Assembly (NCBI GenBank): GCA_964579205.1
Contig: CAZOFH010000001.1
Coordinates: 62,001 to 126,000, forward strand
Direction of reading: 5' to 3'
Source of the DNA: UBA7867 sp964579205
GTDB taxonomy: Bacteria; Bacillota; Clostridia; Christensenellales; UBA1242
Length of the DNA: 64,000 nucleotides
The position numbers were made by a program, and so were the translations under genes. Every line of letters starts with the position of its first letter. The first letter of the stretch is position 1. Below are positions 24,472-33,708 of this stretch, piece by piece. The notes beneath the pieces were generated by a model. The model did no database searches. It was not told where the DNA came from and saw only the letters and a program-made list of their open reading frames with translations.

Positions 24472-26028
24472 TTAAATTAATTTCACAAATACTTTTGCAG
24501 TGGCATACGCATCAGCCAACGCGCGGTGAGCATTATTGAGAGTGATATCGAGCGCTTTTACCACAGTACCTAGTTTGTAATTACTGAGGCTAGGCACTTT
24601 ATCTCGCACCAGCCGCAAGGTATCTATCTGCTCGTGGTCAAACAATAGCCGCAAATTCTCCCCATTAAATTTGATGAAACTATAGTCAAAATCTATATTA
24701 TATGCGCTCAACACGCAGCCATTCACGAACTTAAAAAAGTCGGGCAAAGCCTGCTCTATCGTCGGCGCATCCTCTACCATCGAGTCGTCGATGTGGGTCA
24801 GTTTTGTGATTTCGTCAGGGATTTTGGTCCCCGGATTAATCAGAGTCTGAAAAGTCTCCACCAGCGACCCCTTGGTCACTTTTACCGCACCAATCTCGAT
24901 GATTTTGCAACTTTTGGCATCAAAACCAGTAGTTTCTAGGTCAAATACGACCACCGAATCGTGCGTATCCCAAAACTCAGGGCGTTTACCTCCCACCGAA
25001 AACAAATTCATTTGCTGCGTTTCAAAAACGGGCTGAGGCTTGACATAATAATAGTCGTCATTGACTTTTCGATACACGCGTTTGAGTTCTTTGGTCAAAA
25101 TTTCGCATCTCGAGATACTACTAGCACGCAGACTCTTTTTGCCATTAAAGTCATTGAGTAACCCTCCGACAGCGACCACCATTCCCTCCTCGAGGAGGTT
25201 AAGCGCGCGCATTTCTTTATCTTTTGGGAAAATGACCACGTTTATCATACCACTAGGATCGGTGAGCATAAAGGATAATTTCTTGCGCTCCATAGGCTCG
25301 CCCTCGAGTTTTACCTTGGATGTAAAGGTGCTCATCTGCACCTGAGTCACCACACCCGCCACCATTACCTCGTTGCCATTTTCTGCGTCAATATCAGCGA
25401 TAAAACCGACTTTATTCGGCATATACCTGCCAAAAAAGCACTCGCCTAACTCTATATCCATATGGTTGATTTGACTTTCCTTGTTGAGAGCGTCGCTGAG
25501 CCCTGTATCCACGCGCGGCATTTCATTGAGAAAGTCCTGCAGGCTCGTAGACTCTTTGTCCACGCGCAACTCCACCTCGATATCAAAGAAAAACTTTTTT
25601 GCCAAATAATCCTTTAGATCGGTATCAAAACGCTTGTTGAGAAAGACTTGCTTCCTCAGTTCGTCACAAGAAAAAATTATGCTCACCTTGCCAGACTCGT
25701 CTAATTTTTGAATAGTGATATCTTCGCGCTTGAATTCGCTCCGCAATACCTTGTAATGCTTGTCAATGTATTCCTCGATACGCTCCAAAATAACCTCTTG
25801 GTCATAGCAACTCTTGTTGAATTTTACTGTAGTTTTGCACAGGTCGCCAAATTCCGCGAGAATTGCATCGAGCAGAGTCTGCTTTGCCTCAGCCGAAATA
25901 GGCACATCCTCTGGGTATAGCAAGAAAAGCGTCAATTCATCATTTTTTGAATGAAAAACAGCCTCGTCGAGCTTGATTTTTTTCTCATCAAACCCCAAAT
26001 TTTTTATCTTTTGTAAGACATTCATCAT
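24472..26028 (-). CDS. PolC-derived protein: N-terminal, OB and 3'-5' exonuclease domains only
   Basis: 518 residues against about 1430 for PolC. Residues 1-180 correspond to the PolC N-terminal region and 195-310 to its OB domain (PNKVGFIADID, LTDPSGMINVVIF). From about 355 a DnaQ-type proofreading exonuclease follows: Exo I VVVFDLETTGF (Asp363, Glu365), Exo II AYNIDFDY, Exo III HRALADAYATA. PHP and polymerase domains are missing, and the OB-exonuclease junction also lacks the PHP half usually found there. It ends cleanly with a stop, and the nusA promoter follows, so no remnant is visible. Location between rseP and nusA is the normal polC slot. Confidence 0.85.
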   Translation of the reverse strand: MMNVLQKIKNLGFDEKKIKLDEAVFHSKNDELTLFLLYPEDVPISAEAKQTLLDAILAEFGDLCKTTVKFNKSCYDQEVILERIEEYIDKHYKVLRSEFKREDITIQKLDESGKVSIIFSCDELRKQVFLNKRFDTDLKDYLAKKFFFDIEVELRVDKESTSLQDFLNEMPRVDTGLSDALNKESQINHMDIELGECFFGRYMPNKVGFIADIDAENGNEVMVAGVVTQVQMSTFTSKVKLEGEPMERKKLSFMLTDPSGMINVVIFPKDKEMRALNLLEEGMVVAVGGLLNDFNGKKSLRASSISRCEILTKELKRVYRKVNDDYYYVKPQPVFETQQMNLFSVGGKRPEFWDTHDSVVVFDLETTGFDAKSCKIIEIGAVKVTKGSLVETFQTLINPGTKIPDEITKLTHIDDSMVEDAPTIEQALPDFFKFVNGCVLSAYNIDFDYSFIKFNGENLRLLFDHEQIDTLRLVRDKVPSLSNYKLGTVVKALDITLNNAHRALADAYATAKVFVKLI

Positions 26029-26036
26029 CTAACCTC

Positions 26037-27173
26037 TCAAAAAATCAAATTATACACATCGACGAATATTACCAGCACAAAGAGCACCACCATTCCCCAA
26101 AAGTGAATTTGCCCCTCGACCTTTCGATTGACTGGCTTGCCGCGTATCCACTCGATTGTGGTAAACACCATTCGCGAACCATCTAATGCAGGAATCGGCA
26201 GCAGATTGAATATTGCCAAATTCGCCGCTATAAACGGCAAGAACACGAATAGGTTGGCGATATTTTGCTGTGAATAGTCTGCGATAGTAGAAATGGTCGT
26301 CAAAGGTCCACCGATATCACTGAGTCCGATTCCTCCTGTAAACAGTTGCCCCAAGAATACCAGCACTTGCCATGCAAACCCCGCAGCCAGCGGCACCGAC
26401 CTAGCGATAGCCTCGCCAAAGGTATGCTGATATGGCACCGTGCCGAATCCCACCGCTATCGACGTACTCGTTTCACCGCTATCACTAGTCACTTCGCTAA
26501 TGTAAAAATTGACCATTACCTCAGACACAACCCCGTCACGCTCGATAGTTAGCGGGAGATTGGTGTATTTTGTGTAGTCCTTCCCCTCGATATTCGCAGC
26601 CTCACCCAGCGCCTTTTCTTCCGCAGTCATATCGGTATAAAAGGAATTGAGCAACTTGTTGGCAGTGTTGCCTGTGACAAAATCCACTCTTGTGTCGTCG
26701 ATTTCGCGGATTATGTCATTGGTCTGGAGCACCCCTGCCTCTTGAAAATTGGGGTTGACTTCGCTAACTTTTGGCACGTCGTATCCAAAAGCGAGCAGCA
26801 GGATAAATGCAAAGATAATAGCGGACAAAAAGTTAAACAGCACACCACCGAATTGCACAATCAGCCGCTTCCACGGCGCCTTATTGTTAAAAGCGTTTGG
26901 GTCGGTTTCGTCCTCATCCTCACCAGCGAAAGCACAATAACCGCCGAGAGGGATTATTCTGATACTAAAATCCTCACCGGACTTGAGTTTTTTCTTGAAA
27001 ATCGCCTTACCAAAACCGATAGAAAACTCATTTATCTTGAACTTGAATATTTTACCGAATGTGTAATGCCCCGCCTCGTGAATGGTTATCATCACGAGCA
27101 GCACGACAAGCGCCAAAACGATATAGCCAATCGTAGTCATTACACTAGCAAAACTAGCCAACAATGCTATCAC
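26037..27173 (-). CDS. rseP: Site-2 membrane metalloprotease RseP
   Basis: 378 residues from a GTG at 27173 (GGGAGG five bases upstream); the frame upstream to 27218 is terminator sequence. M50 family: zinc motif HEAGH in the first membrane helix, a PDZ domain at about 165-250, and the C-terminal NLLPIPALDGSR motif carrying the third ligand. Cleaves membrane-embedded anti-sigma or signal peptides. dxr, usually adjacent, is missing. Confidence 0.95.
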   Translation of the reverse strand: MIALLASFASVMTTIGYIVLALVVLLVMITIHEAGHYTFGKIFKFKINEFSIGFGKAIFKKKLKSGEDFSIRIIPLGGYCAFAGEDEDETDPNAFNNKAPWKRLIVQFGGVLFNFLSAIIFAFILLLAFGYDVPKVSEVNPNFQEAGVLQTNDIIREIDDTRVDFVTGNTANKLLNSFYTDMTAEEKALGEAANIEGKDYTKYTNLPLTIERDGVVSEVMVNFYISEVTSDSGETSTSIAVGFGTVPYQHTFGEAIARSVPLAAGFAWQVLVFLGQLFTGGIGLSDIGGPLTTISTIADYSQQNIANLFVFLPFIAANLAIFNLLPIPALDGSRMVFTTIEWIRGKPVNRKVEGQIHFWGMVVLFVLVIFVDVYNLIF

Positions 27174-27188
27174 GAATACCTCCCTACA

Positions 27189-27217
27189 AAAAGTAGTGCG
27201 GGTTTTGAGCCCGCACA
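27189..27217 (-). terminator. Terminator between cdsA and rseP
   Basis: GTGCGGG/CCCGCAC stem on the minus strand, then TACTTTTT. Confidence 0.75.
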
Positions 27218-27231
27218 TAAATTTATTCAGA

Positions 27232-28239
27232 TTAACCGAACAATATGATAAAGAATACGAATACGAATACCGAATTCATTAGCAAGCCATTGCATCTGTC
27301 CATTATCCCACCGTGCCCGGGGATGAGTTGACTAAAATCTTTGATAACCGCACGGCGCTTGAAGAATGAACTAAAGATATCGCCTGCCATATTGAATATT
27401 CCGCAGAATAGGCCGCCGAGCAAGAATGTGCCCGCATTGTAGTTTAGCGAATTAAACAACACATTGTATCCGTGGAATGCATTGAAAATAAAGTAGACAA
27501 TCATACCCATTAGGCACGCGCCGACGATCCCTCCTACTAGGCCTGTCCAAGATTTGCCGGGACCGAGTTTGCTGAGGCTTATCTTTGGTCCACCGATAAA
27601 TCTGCCAGAAAGCATAGCGCAAGTGTCTGCAGTCATAGTGGTCGCAAACAAGAACACAAGCGCAAACAATCCAAAGTCTACCCCCATTTCTGGAGTACAG
27701 AACGCCGCAATATAACTAGAATCGCTCAACGCATTGTAGTGGTTGAGAATGAATGCAAAACTAAAGAACAGCGTCGGCCACAAGCACACAAAGAGAGTGT
27801 TTATCATTCTGCTGAATGAGTAGTACAGTAGCGAACCTTCAAAACCATCTCTTTCTTTTGCTTTTTTGCCTAATTTTACAAAAATCAGCGGGTATGCGAA
27901 TAGCACAACTCCCAGAGCGACCATCGCCAAAATAACTATTAGCAACGCAATCCCTGCATTAAAACCTGCATTCGCAGCAACAATGATGCCCGCAAAGCAC
28001 AATATCGGATAAAGTGCTACCGCCACGGTATGTGTCGGTCTATTCATTTTGTGCAAGACATTTTCGACCTCGAGAGCCGATATAATAATCAACGCAGCCA
28101 AAAACACATCAAACACGTATTCACTCAACAGCCTCAGGGCGAAAAACCCGACTAGCACGACCAAAATAATTCCGCCCCAAATAATCCTAGGTAAAAAATT
28201 CGCTGGAGTGTTGGTAACTTTTACGTCTTTATTTTCCAT
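27232..28239 (-). CDS. cdsA: Phosphatidate cytidylyltransferase
   Basis: 335 residues with about eight membrane helices. Makes CDP-diacylglycerol from phosphatidic acid and CTP. The family signature is complete: SSFFKRRAVIKDFSQLIPGH continuing into GGIMDR near the C-terminus. AGGAGAAAATT precedes the ATG. Follows uppS by 16 bases. Confidence 0.96.
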   Translation of the reverse strand: MENKDVKVTNTPANFLPRIIWGGIILVVLVGFFALRLLSEYVFDVFLAALIIISALEVENVLHKMNRPTHTVAVALYPILCFAGIIVAANAGFNAGIALLIVILAMVALGVVLFAYPLIFVKLGKKAKERDGFEGSLLYYSFSRMINTLFVCLWPTLFFSFAFILNHYNALSDSSYIAAFCTPEMGVDFGLFALVFLFATTMTADTCAMLSGRFIGGPKISLSKLGPGKSWTGLVGGIVGACLMGMIVYFIFNAFHGYNVLFNSLNYNAGTFLLGGLFCGIFNMAGDIFSSFFKRRAVIKDFSQLIPGHGGIMDRCNGLLMNSVFVFVFFIILFG

Positions 28240-28255
28240 AATTTTCTCCTATTGT

Positions 28256-28978
28256 TTACACAGCGCCGAAACGCCTTTTTCTATTCTGAAAATTGATGAG
28301 GGCTTTTTGCAACTCCTTTGGCGTAAACGATGGCCAAAAAGTCTTTGTAAAATATAACTCACTATAACTCAACTGCCACAGCATAAAATTACTCAGGCGC
28401 ATCTCACCACTTGTGCGGATGACAAAATCCACATCAGGCAGCCCAGCCGTATACAAAAACTGCTCTAGGTCATCAGGACTAGTCAACTCCACTCCAGCCT
28501 CGTTTGCCAAGCGAACTGCGCGCAAAAGTTCATCCCGAGCGCCGTAGTTTACTGCCAAATTCAAGGTAAAGCGCGTGCCGTCCTTAGTCTTTTCGATTAG
28601 GTCGTCAAAAGCCTCTACGATATCGCTAGGCAATTTTTTATAATCGCCAGAAACGACTACTTTTGCCCCTCTTTGCACAAACTCCTGCCCGTCCTCCTCG
28701 ATATAATCACGGACCACGTCAAAAATCCCGTCAATTTCTTCTTTCGGACGGCGCCAATTCTCTGTCGAAAACACAAAAAACGTAGCACACTTGATACCCA
28801 AATCATAAATATGCTCCACAATTTTTTTGAGATTTTCGCAACCAGCCTTATGCCCAAAATTTCGTGGCAACCCTCTACGAGTAGCCCAACGCCCGTTACC
28901 GTCCATAATTATTGCAATATGCTGGGGCAAACGCGTCAAATCCAAGTGCTTGTTAATTTTGATTTTTTTAGCCTGCAT
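28256..28978 (-). CDS. uppS: Isoprenyl transferase (undecaprenyl diphosphate synthase)
   Basis: 240 residues. Elongates farnesyl diphosphate to the C55 lipid carrier for peptidoglycan. The catalytic Asp lies in IAIIMDGNGRWA; FFVFSTENWRRP and the C-terminal LWQLSYSELYFT block are typical. AAAAGGGG precedes the ATG. Operon partner of cdsA. Confidence 0.97.
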   Translation of the reverse strand: MQAKKIKINKHLDLTRLPQHIAIIMDGNGRWATRRGLPRNFGHKAGCENLKKIVEHIYDLGIKCATFFVFSTENWRRPKEEIDGIFDVVRDYIEEDGQEFVQRGAKVVVSGDYKKLPSDIVEAFDDLIEKTKDGTRFTLNLAVNYGARDELLRAVRLANEAGVELTSPDDLEQFLYTAGLPDVDFVIRTSGEMRLSNFMLWQLSYSELYFTKTFWPSFTPKELQKALINFQNRKRRFGAV

Positions 28979-29063
28979 TTTTACCCCTTTTATCTATTAT
29001 TACACATATTCACAAAAATAAACTCAAATTTATATATGCAACGCACGCACGCGAATTGCATTA

Positions 29064-29633
29064 TCAAACTTCTGTAATCTCTTTTTCCTTGCCTTTGAGC
29101 GCGACCTCGACCTTATCAATGAACTTGTTGAGAATTTTCTGCACCTCATTCTCCGCAGTCTTTAGGTCGTCCTCGGTAATCTTGGCATCTTTCTTTAGTT
29201 TTTTGAATTCATCCAGACAATCCCTGCGACCGTTACGCATATTTACGCGCGTATCTTCGGCAAATTTTTTGATCATCTTGACCAACTCTAGTCTACGCTC
29301 TTCGGTAGGTGCTGGGACGAATAGCCTAATAACTTTCCCATCGTCGCTAGGGTTGAGCCCCAGATCGCTAGACTGGATCGCCTTGAGCGCTTCTTTGAGC
29401 ATACTGATATCCCATAGAGACACCGCGATAGTGCGAGGGTCAGGCGCGCTAATATTCGCCATTTGGTTGAGCGGGGTCATAGTACCGTAGTAGTCAACCA
29501 TAATTTTGTCCAAAAGTCTAGGATTTGCCCTACCAGCCCTCACTGAATTCAATTCCGAATTAAAGTGGTCCAAATTTTTTTGCAGACTTGTACTCAAAGC
29601 GTCATACAAGTTAGAATCATATTCACTTAACAT
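29064..29633 (-). CDS. frr: Ribosome recycling factor
   Basis: 189 residues, full length. Splits post-termination ribosomes with EF-G. SVRAGRANPRLLDKI, VPAPTEERRLELVK and the C-terminal coiled segment are typical. AGGAGTG precedes the ATG. pyrH, normally between tsf and frr, is absent. Confidence 0.97.
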   Translation of the reverse strand: MLSEYDSNLYDALSTSLQKNLDHFNSELNSVRAGRANPRLLDKIMVDYYGTMTPLNQMANISAPDPRTIAVSLWDISMLKEALKAIQSSDLGLNPSDDGKVIRLFVPAPTEERRLELVKMIKKFAEDTRVNMRNGRRDCLDEFKKLKKDAKITEDDLKTAENEVQKILNKFIDKVEVALKGKEKEITEV

Positions 29634-29701
29634 TTTTCACTCCTAAATATTAGTATATACATATTTTACTAGTAATTTGCATTTTTGGCAAATGTTTTTT
29701 A

Positions 29702-29741
29702 CAAAAAAAATAGAAGACTATCAAAAGTCCTCTATTTTTTG
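29702..29741 (-). terminator. Terminator of rpsB-tsf
   Basis: AATAGAGGACT pairs with AGTCTTCTATT (one G-T wobble) and is followed by eight T on the minus strand. Confidence 0.85.
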
Positions 29742-29745
29742 TCAA

Positions 29746-30396
29746 TTATTGACCTGCCGCCTGTTTAGCGACCTCTTCTGCAAAGTTGTCTACTCTTTTT
29801 TCCAGACCCTCGCCCATCTCATAACGAACGAAACGACGAACTGTAATCTTTTCACCGATTGACAAGATTGACTCGTTAATCAAGTCTTGAATACTCTTTG
29901 AAGAATCTCTAAAGTACTCTTGGTCAAGCAAGCAAACTTCTTTGTAGAACTTTTGAATACGACCGTCTACAATCTTTTGTGCGACTTGCTCAGGCTTGCC
30001 TTCGTTGATGGCTTGAGCAAGGTAAACCTTGCGCTCGTTGTCGAGAGCCTCTTGGTCTACATCCTTCGCACTCACATATAGTGGCTTGTACGCTGCAATC
30101 TGCATAGCGATGTTATGCGCCAACTCTTTGAATGGCTCACCCTTGGCTACAAAGTCAGTCTCACAGTTCAATTCAACCATAACACCGATCTTACCACCCA
30201 TATGAATGTAGCATTCCACGATACCTTCTGACGCAATCCTGCCCTCTTTTTTGGCAGCCGCAGCCATACCCTTCTCTCTCAACCACTGAGCAGCCTTATC
30301 CATATCGCCGCCGTTTGCCTCCAAGGCATTCTTGCAATCCATCATACCCGCCTGGGTACGAGCGCGCAAAGTCTTTATGTCGTCAGTTAAACTCAT
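29746..30396 (-). CDS. tsf: Elongation factor Ts
   Basis: 216 residues, the short Firmicute form. Nucleotide exchange factor for EF-Tu. UBA-like N-terminus with LRARTQAGMMDCKNAL, then the core IGVMVELNCETDFVAK, and a C-terminal domain of reduced length. AAGGAG precedes the ATG. Second gene after rpsB. Confidence 0.97.
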   Translation of the reverse strand: MSLTDDIKTLRARTQAGMMDCKNALEANGGDMDKAAQWLREKGMAAAAKKEGRIASEGIVECYIHMGGKIGVMVELNCETDFVAKGEPFKELAHNIAMQIAAYKPLYVSAKDVDQEALDNERKVYLAQAINEGKPEQVAQKIVDGRIQKFYKEVCLLDQEYFRDSSKSIQDLINESILSIGEKITVRRFVRYEMGEGLEKRVDNFAEEVAKQAAGQ

Positions 30397-30420
30397 AATT
30401 TTACTCCTTATTATTTAGCA

Positions 30421-31317
30421 TTATTGTGCAGATTCTTCCTCTTTTACAACTTTCTTTGCTCTAGTCTTTTTCACAGGAGCATCTGCCGGCTCTTGAGCAG
30501 CACTCTGCTCTTCGCTAGCATCTACTTTCTCTTCTTTAACTTCTTCTTTCTTCTTAAAAACTTTCTTTGCTACAGTCTCGCCGTCCTCGTTTACCTCTTC
30601 GGTAACCTCTATGGCTTCTTCTTGAGTCTCTGGAACATTGCCACATTTTGCCTCAATTACAGCATTGGCAATCGCCTCAGCGATCAAGCGAACAGAGCGA
30701 ATTGCGTCGTCGTTACCAGGGATAACAACATCAACAAGTGTTGGGTCACAGTTGGTGTCAACTAGACCTACTACAGGGATACCGAGAGCACGAGCCTCTT
30801 TGATCGCGATGTGCTCTTTCTTGAGGTCAACGACAAACAACAACCCCGGCAAACTAGTCATATCCTTGATACCGCCCAAGTTTTTCTCCAACTTGTCGCG
30901 CTCTGCCTTCATCTTGAGCACTTCTTTCTTTGGGAAGAACTCAAATTCGCCAGTCTGCTCCATCTTGTTTAATTTTGCGAGTCTGTCTACTCTAGACCTA
31001 ATAGTCTTGAAATTGGTGAGAGTACCACCCAACCAACGAGTGTTTACGTAGTACATACCACAACGCTCAGCCTCTTCTTTGACAGCGTCGCATGCCTGCT
31101 TTTTGGTGCCGACAAACAGCACAGTCTTGCCAGCGGCTACCATATCTCTTACGTAGTCATAAGCCTGCTGTACCAAAACTACTGATTGCTCCAAATCGAT
31201 AATGTGAGTATCGTTGCGAGCACAAAAAATGTATTTGCCCATCTTTGGGTTCCATTGTCTGGTTGGGTGACCAAACTGAACACCAGCCTCGAGCAACTGT
31301 TTAATTGAAATTGACAC
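30421..31317 (-). CDS. rpsB: 30S ribosomal protein S2 with charged C-terminal tail
   Basis: 298 residues from a GTG at 31317 (AAGGAGG upstream); the open extension to 31437 is the leader. S2 core at about 1-230: LLEAGVQFGHPTRQWNPKM, NTRWLGGTLTNFKT, LVDTNCDP and the IPGNDDAIRSV block. An added tail of about 65 residues is rich in Glu, Lys and Ala and looks disordered; such tails occur in several Clostridia. Operon head for tsf. Confidence 0.97.
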   Translation of the reverse strand: MSISIKQLLEAGVQFGHPTRQWNPKMGKYIFCARNDTHIIDLEQSVVLVQQAYDYVRDMVAAGKTVLFVGTKKQACDAVKEEAERCGMYYVNTRWLGGTLTNFKTIRSRVDRLAKLNKMEQTGEFEFFPKKEVLKMKAERDKLEKNLGGIKDMTSLPGLLFVVDLKKEHIAIKEARALGIPVVGLVDTNCDPTLVDVVIPGNDDAIRSVRLIAEAIANAVIEAKCGNVPETQEEAIEVTEEVNEDGETVAKKVFKKKEEVKEEKVDASEEQSAAQEPADAPVKKTRAKKVVKEEESAQ

Positions 31318-31432
31318 TTGGATAATCCTCCTTAAATTCGTTTTTGTTCCTCCCGCCAGCGTCAAAACTCCTTGGCTCAACCACAAAAAAGTGGCAACGG
31401 TGCCAAAAATAGCCGACGGTGTGTATTTCAAC
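31318..31432 (-). promoter_or_regulatory. Leader of the rpsB-tsf mRNA
   Basis: About 115 bases between the predicted transcription start and the rpsB GTG. Small inverted repeats (GCCACTTTTTTGTGGTT and others) suggest structure. Autogenous control by S2 is a possibility, but no known leader motif is recognised. Confidence 0.35.
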
Positions 31433-31439
31433 GGCATTT

Positions 31440-31468
31440 ATTATATCATATTATTTACAATAAAGCAA
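31440..31468 (-). promoter_or_regulatory. Sigma-A promoter of rpsB-tsf
   Basis: TTGCTT, 17-base spacer, TATAAT with TGA in front. Confidence 0.8.
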
Positions 31469-31549
31469 GGCAAAAATCAAACTTTTTTCAAAAATTTTTG
31501 GATAATTTTTTCGCTTAATTTTCTTTTCCTTTTGCCCCGTTTTGAGAAC

Positions 31550-31576
31550 AAAAAAAGCCCAATATTTGGGCAATTT
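31550..31576 (-). terminator. Terminator after the DUF1292 gene
   Basis: GCCCAA/TTGGGC stem followed by seven T on the minus strand, touching the stop codon. Confidence 0.85.
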
Positions 31577-31906
31577 TTATTCGGCAGCAGCACCCTGCTC
31601 GTCCAACAACTTGTTGTAAATAGCAAACACTTCATCAATGATAGTGTCGTTCTCTTCTACTACCAACAGTTGGTCTTCACTAGAGTCATCCTCTTCAAAA
31701 GAGAATACGATCGCCTCATCGTCAGCCACGCCATCCATTTTCTCAATAGGTTTTAGGATTGCGTAAAGTTTTTCCTGAAAAGGAATCAGAGCAATTTGCT
31801 CAAAACTAACAGGCTTTTCGTTCTCGTCAAAAAGCACGATTGGATCACTGTTCTCAGGGTCCAACAACTTCAAAATTGGGTTATCCATTTCTTCATTTTT
31901 TGCCAT
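31577..31906 (-). CDS. DUF1292 (YrzB-like) acidic protein
   Basis: 109 residues, very acidic. The NPILKLLDPENSDPIVLFDE and FEQIALIPFQEKLYAILKP segments are family hallmarks. Function unknown; it follows ruvX in most Firmicutes, as here. AAGGAGCG lies before the ATG. Confidence 0.9.
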   Translation of the reverse strand: MAKNEEMDNPILKLLDPENSDPIVLFDENEKPVSFEQIALIPFQEKLYAILKPIEKMDGVADDEAIVFSFEEDDSSEDQLLVVEENDTIIDEVFAIYNKLLDEQGAAAE

Positions 31907-31925
31907 AATAATAGACGCTCCTTAA

Positions 31926-32339
31926 TTAAATTTTCTTGTCCAAATAGCTCTGCAAGATGATACTCGCAGCCACCTCATCAATGACAGTCTTGCGTTTTTC
32001 CCTCCTGACATCGGCACTGATGAGCAACTTTTCCGCACTGACAGTCGTCAAACGCTCGTCTTGGTACACGATAGGAATAGAGGTGAATTTTTTTAGTTCG
32101 TCGCAAAAGTCATAGGTAAACTGCACGCGTTCGCCGTCCGTGCCGTCCATATTCTTGGGCAGCCCGACAACGATGGTATCCACTTGCTTTTCCGCCGCCA
32201 AATCGGCAATATATTGCAAATCTTGTCCCAACTCGCGCCTGCGATAATTCACAAAACCGCTAGCAAACATCCCCAATGGGTCGCTAAAAGCAATACCAAT
32301 ATTTACATTACCCAAGTCTAAACCCATTTTCCTAGACAT
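31926..32339 (-). CDS. ruvX: Holliday junction resolvase-like RuvX/YqgF
   Basis: 137 residues from the ATG at 32339 (GAGGGTG upstream). RNase H-like fold: first Asp in GLDLGNVNIG, Glu in the DERLTT segment and last Asp in VIDEVAASIILQSYL. YqgF proteins process the 5' end of pre-16S rRNA. alaS and the small gene usually upstream are absent. Confidence 0.94.
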   Translation of the reverse strand: MSRKMGLDLGNVNIGIAFSDPLGMFASGFVNYRRRELGQDLQYIADLAAEKQVDTIVVGLPKNMDGTDGERVQFTYDFCDELKKFTSIPIVYQDERLTTVSAEKLLISADVRREKRKTVIDEVAASIILQSYLDKKI

Positions 32340-32426
32340 ATTCACCCTCGAAACAAAAGATTTGTTACACTATAATACCATATTATTAAAATTAAAGCAA
32401 ACTTTTATGCAATTTTTTCCAAAAAA

Positions 32427-33449
32427 TTATCTATATTGCTCTGCATACTTTTGCTCATCGTCGCAAAACTCTTGCTCTTGCTTGAGCCCGAAATCCTTCT
32501 TTTGGACATTGTGCGAGTTGTCCGGCGTGATAGAGACATCCTCTTGGCTACACTCAGCCGCACCAAAAACTCGCGCTTTGCCACCTATAGTCAGCCCTTT
32601 TATCATAGCTTTACCCGCAACATAAGCATTTTGCTTTAATTCGCAATCATCCACCAGCGCGCCGCCGCAAACAACCGCATTACCATGTACTACTGAATGC
32701 CCAGTCACAAACGCATAGTCGTGTACGCTCGCATCGCCAATGACCATTGCGTCATAATCGATCCAACATTGCCCGAACCTAGATAGATTGTGCACGCCAC
32801 TCACGATTCCGCCAAGAGTCCCGCTTTGGATATATCTGTATTCGCCGATACTAGCGCAAAAATTATCTATGTCGATATTAGCGCGCAGTCTATACAGTCC
32901 GCTTAATTCTCTGCCCAGTGGAATCAAAGTATACTTGTGTGTGCACAACGCGCGACTATCTTTTTCGCTATTATAAAATGAGCCTACGCAGTTATCCACG
33001 ACCACGTTATCGAGGCACTTTTTCTCAAATACACACGCATCGCCGCAAACATGCGACTTGTACAGCCTAGTCATCCCAGAAATCACAGCGTCCCGAGTCA
33101 CCATAGAACCTAGCACAACAGCGCGCCCTGTCACGACTGCGTAATCCGAAATATAAGAATTGACCACGCACGCCTTGTCCCCGACGGTCGCCTTGCCATC
33201 GACCGTGCTGCCGATCACCATCGCCTCGCTCGCAATCAGAGCATCGCCTTTGACCACGCTATCTTTGTCTATCCAACAAGTGCGGAGTTTGCTCAAATTC
33301 GCCTCTTTTTCGACATAGCCGCCGTAGGCGCCTGCAGGGATATACCCAATCTGCGAGTGGAACCCATTCAGCGCCCTAATGCGGTATACCACAGTGCCGT
33401 CCTCTTCTATTCTATAATCCTTTTTATCCAAAGTAAATTTTGTGTTCAT
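32427..33449 (-). CDS. Left-handed beta-helix protein with duplicated module
   Basis: 340 residues from the ATG at 33449 (GGAAGGG upstream). Cytosolic by appearance: no signal or membrane segment. It has a recurring module: a YRIRAL-type strand, a GG(Y/I)V turn, an NLS motif, a CWID segment, then hexapeptide-like V-x-G-x-A rungs. The module occurs twice (about 15-145 and 180-305), so the gene is an internal duplication. Similar rung proteins are common in gut Firmicutes and phages but their function is unknown. A Gln/Glu/Asp-rich tail ends it. Paralogue at 33709-34194. Confidence 0.7.
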   Translation of the reverse strand: MNTKFTLDKKDYRIEEDGTVVYRIRALNGFHSQIGYIPAGAYGGYVEKEANLSKLRTCWIDKDSVVKGDALIASEAMVIGSTVDGKATVGDKACVVNSYISDYAVVTGRAVVLGSMVTRDAVISGMTRLYKSHVCGDACVFEKKCLDNVVVDNCVGSFYNSEKDSRALCTHKYTLIPLGRELSGLYRLRANIDIDNFCASIGEYRYIQSGTLGGIVSGVHNLSRFGQCWIDYDAMVIGDASVHDYAFVTGHSVVHGNAVVCGGALVDDCELKQNAYVAGKAMIKGLTIGGKARVFGAAECSQEDVSITPDNSHNVQKKDFGLKQEQEFCDDEQKYAEQYR

Positions 33450-33505
33450 TTTTCCCTTCCAAAAACAAAGGAGCAAATCAAAAAAATCCGATTTGCCCCC
33501 TATTT

Positions 33506-33640
33506 TTATAATTTTGCAACTTTTTCTTTCAACTTTTCTTTACCTTTCTCGATTGCATCACGAGCAGGCTTGCAAGTCTGAACAATGATGGCACCAGCGA
33601 CAGCGCCCAGCATCATCCCGACCAAAATACCATCGCACAT
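33506..33640 (-). CDS. YtxH-like microprotein
   Basis: 44 residues, translated by hand. Start ATG 33640 preceded by AGGAGGAAA; stop at 33506. A Gly/Ala-rich membrane helix (about 4-20, GMMLGAVAGAII) is followed by a Lys/Glu amphipathic helix, the layout of YtxH-type small membrane proteins. It lies between the two beta-helix paralogues on the same strand. Function unknown. Confidence 0.75.
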   Translation of the reverse strand: MCDGILVGMMLGAVAGAIIVQTCKPARDAIEKGKEKLKEKVAKL

Positions 33641-33708
33641 ATTTTTTCCTCCTTTTCAAAATTATTTTGTGTAATTTTTTATAATTTAAAGAAGGAAAAA
33701 AATGTCAA

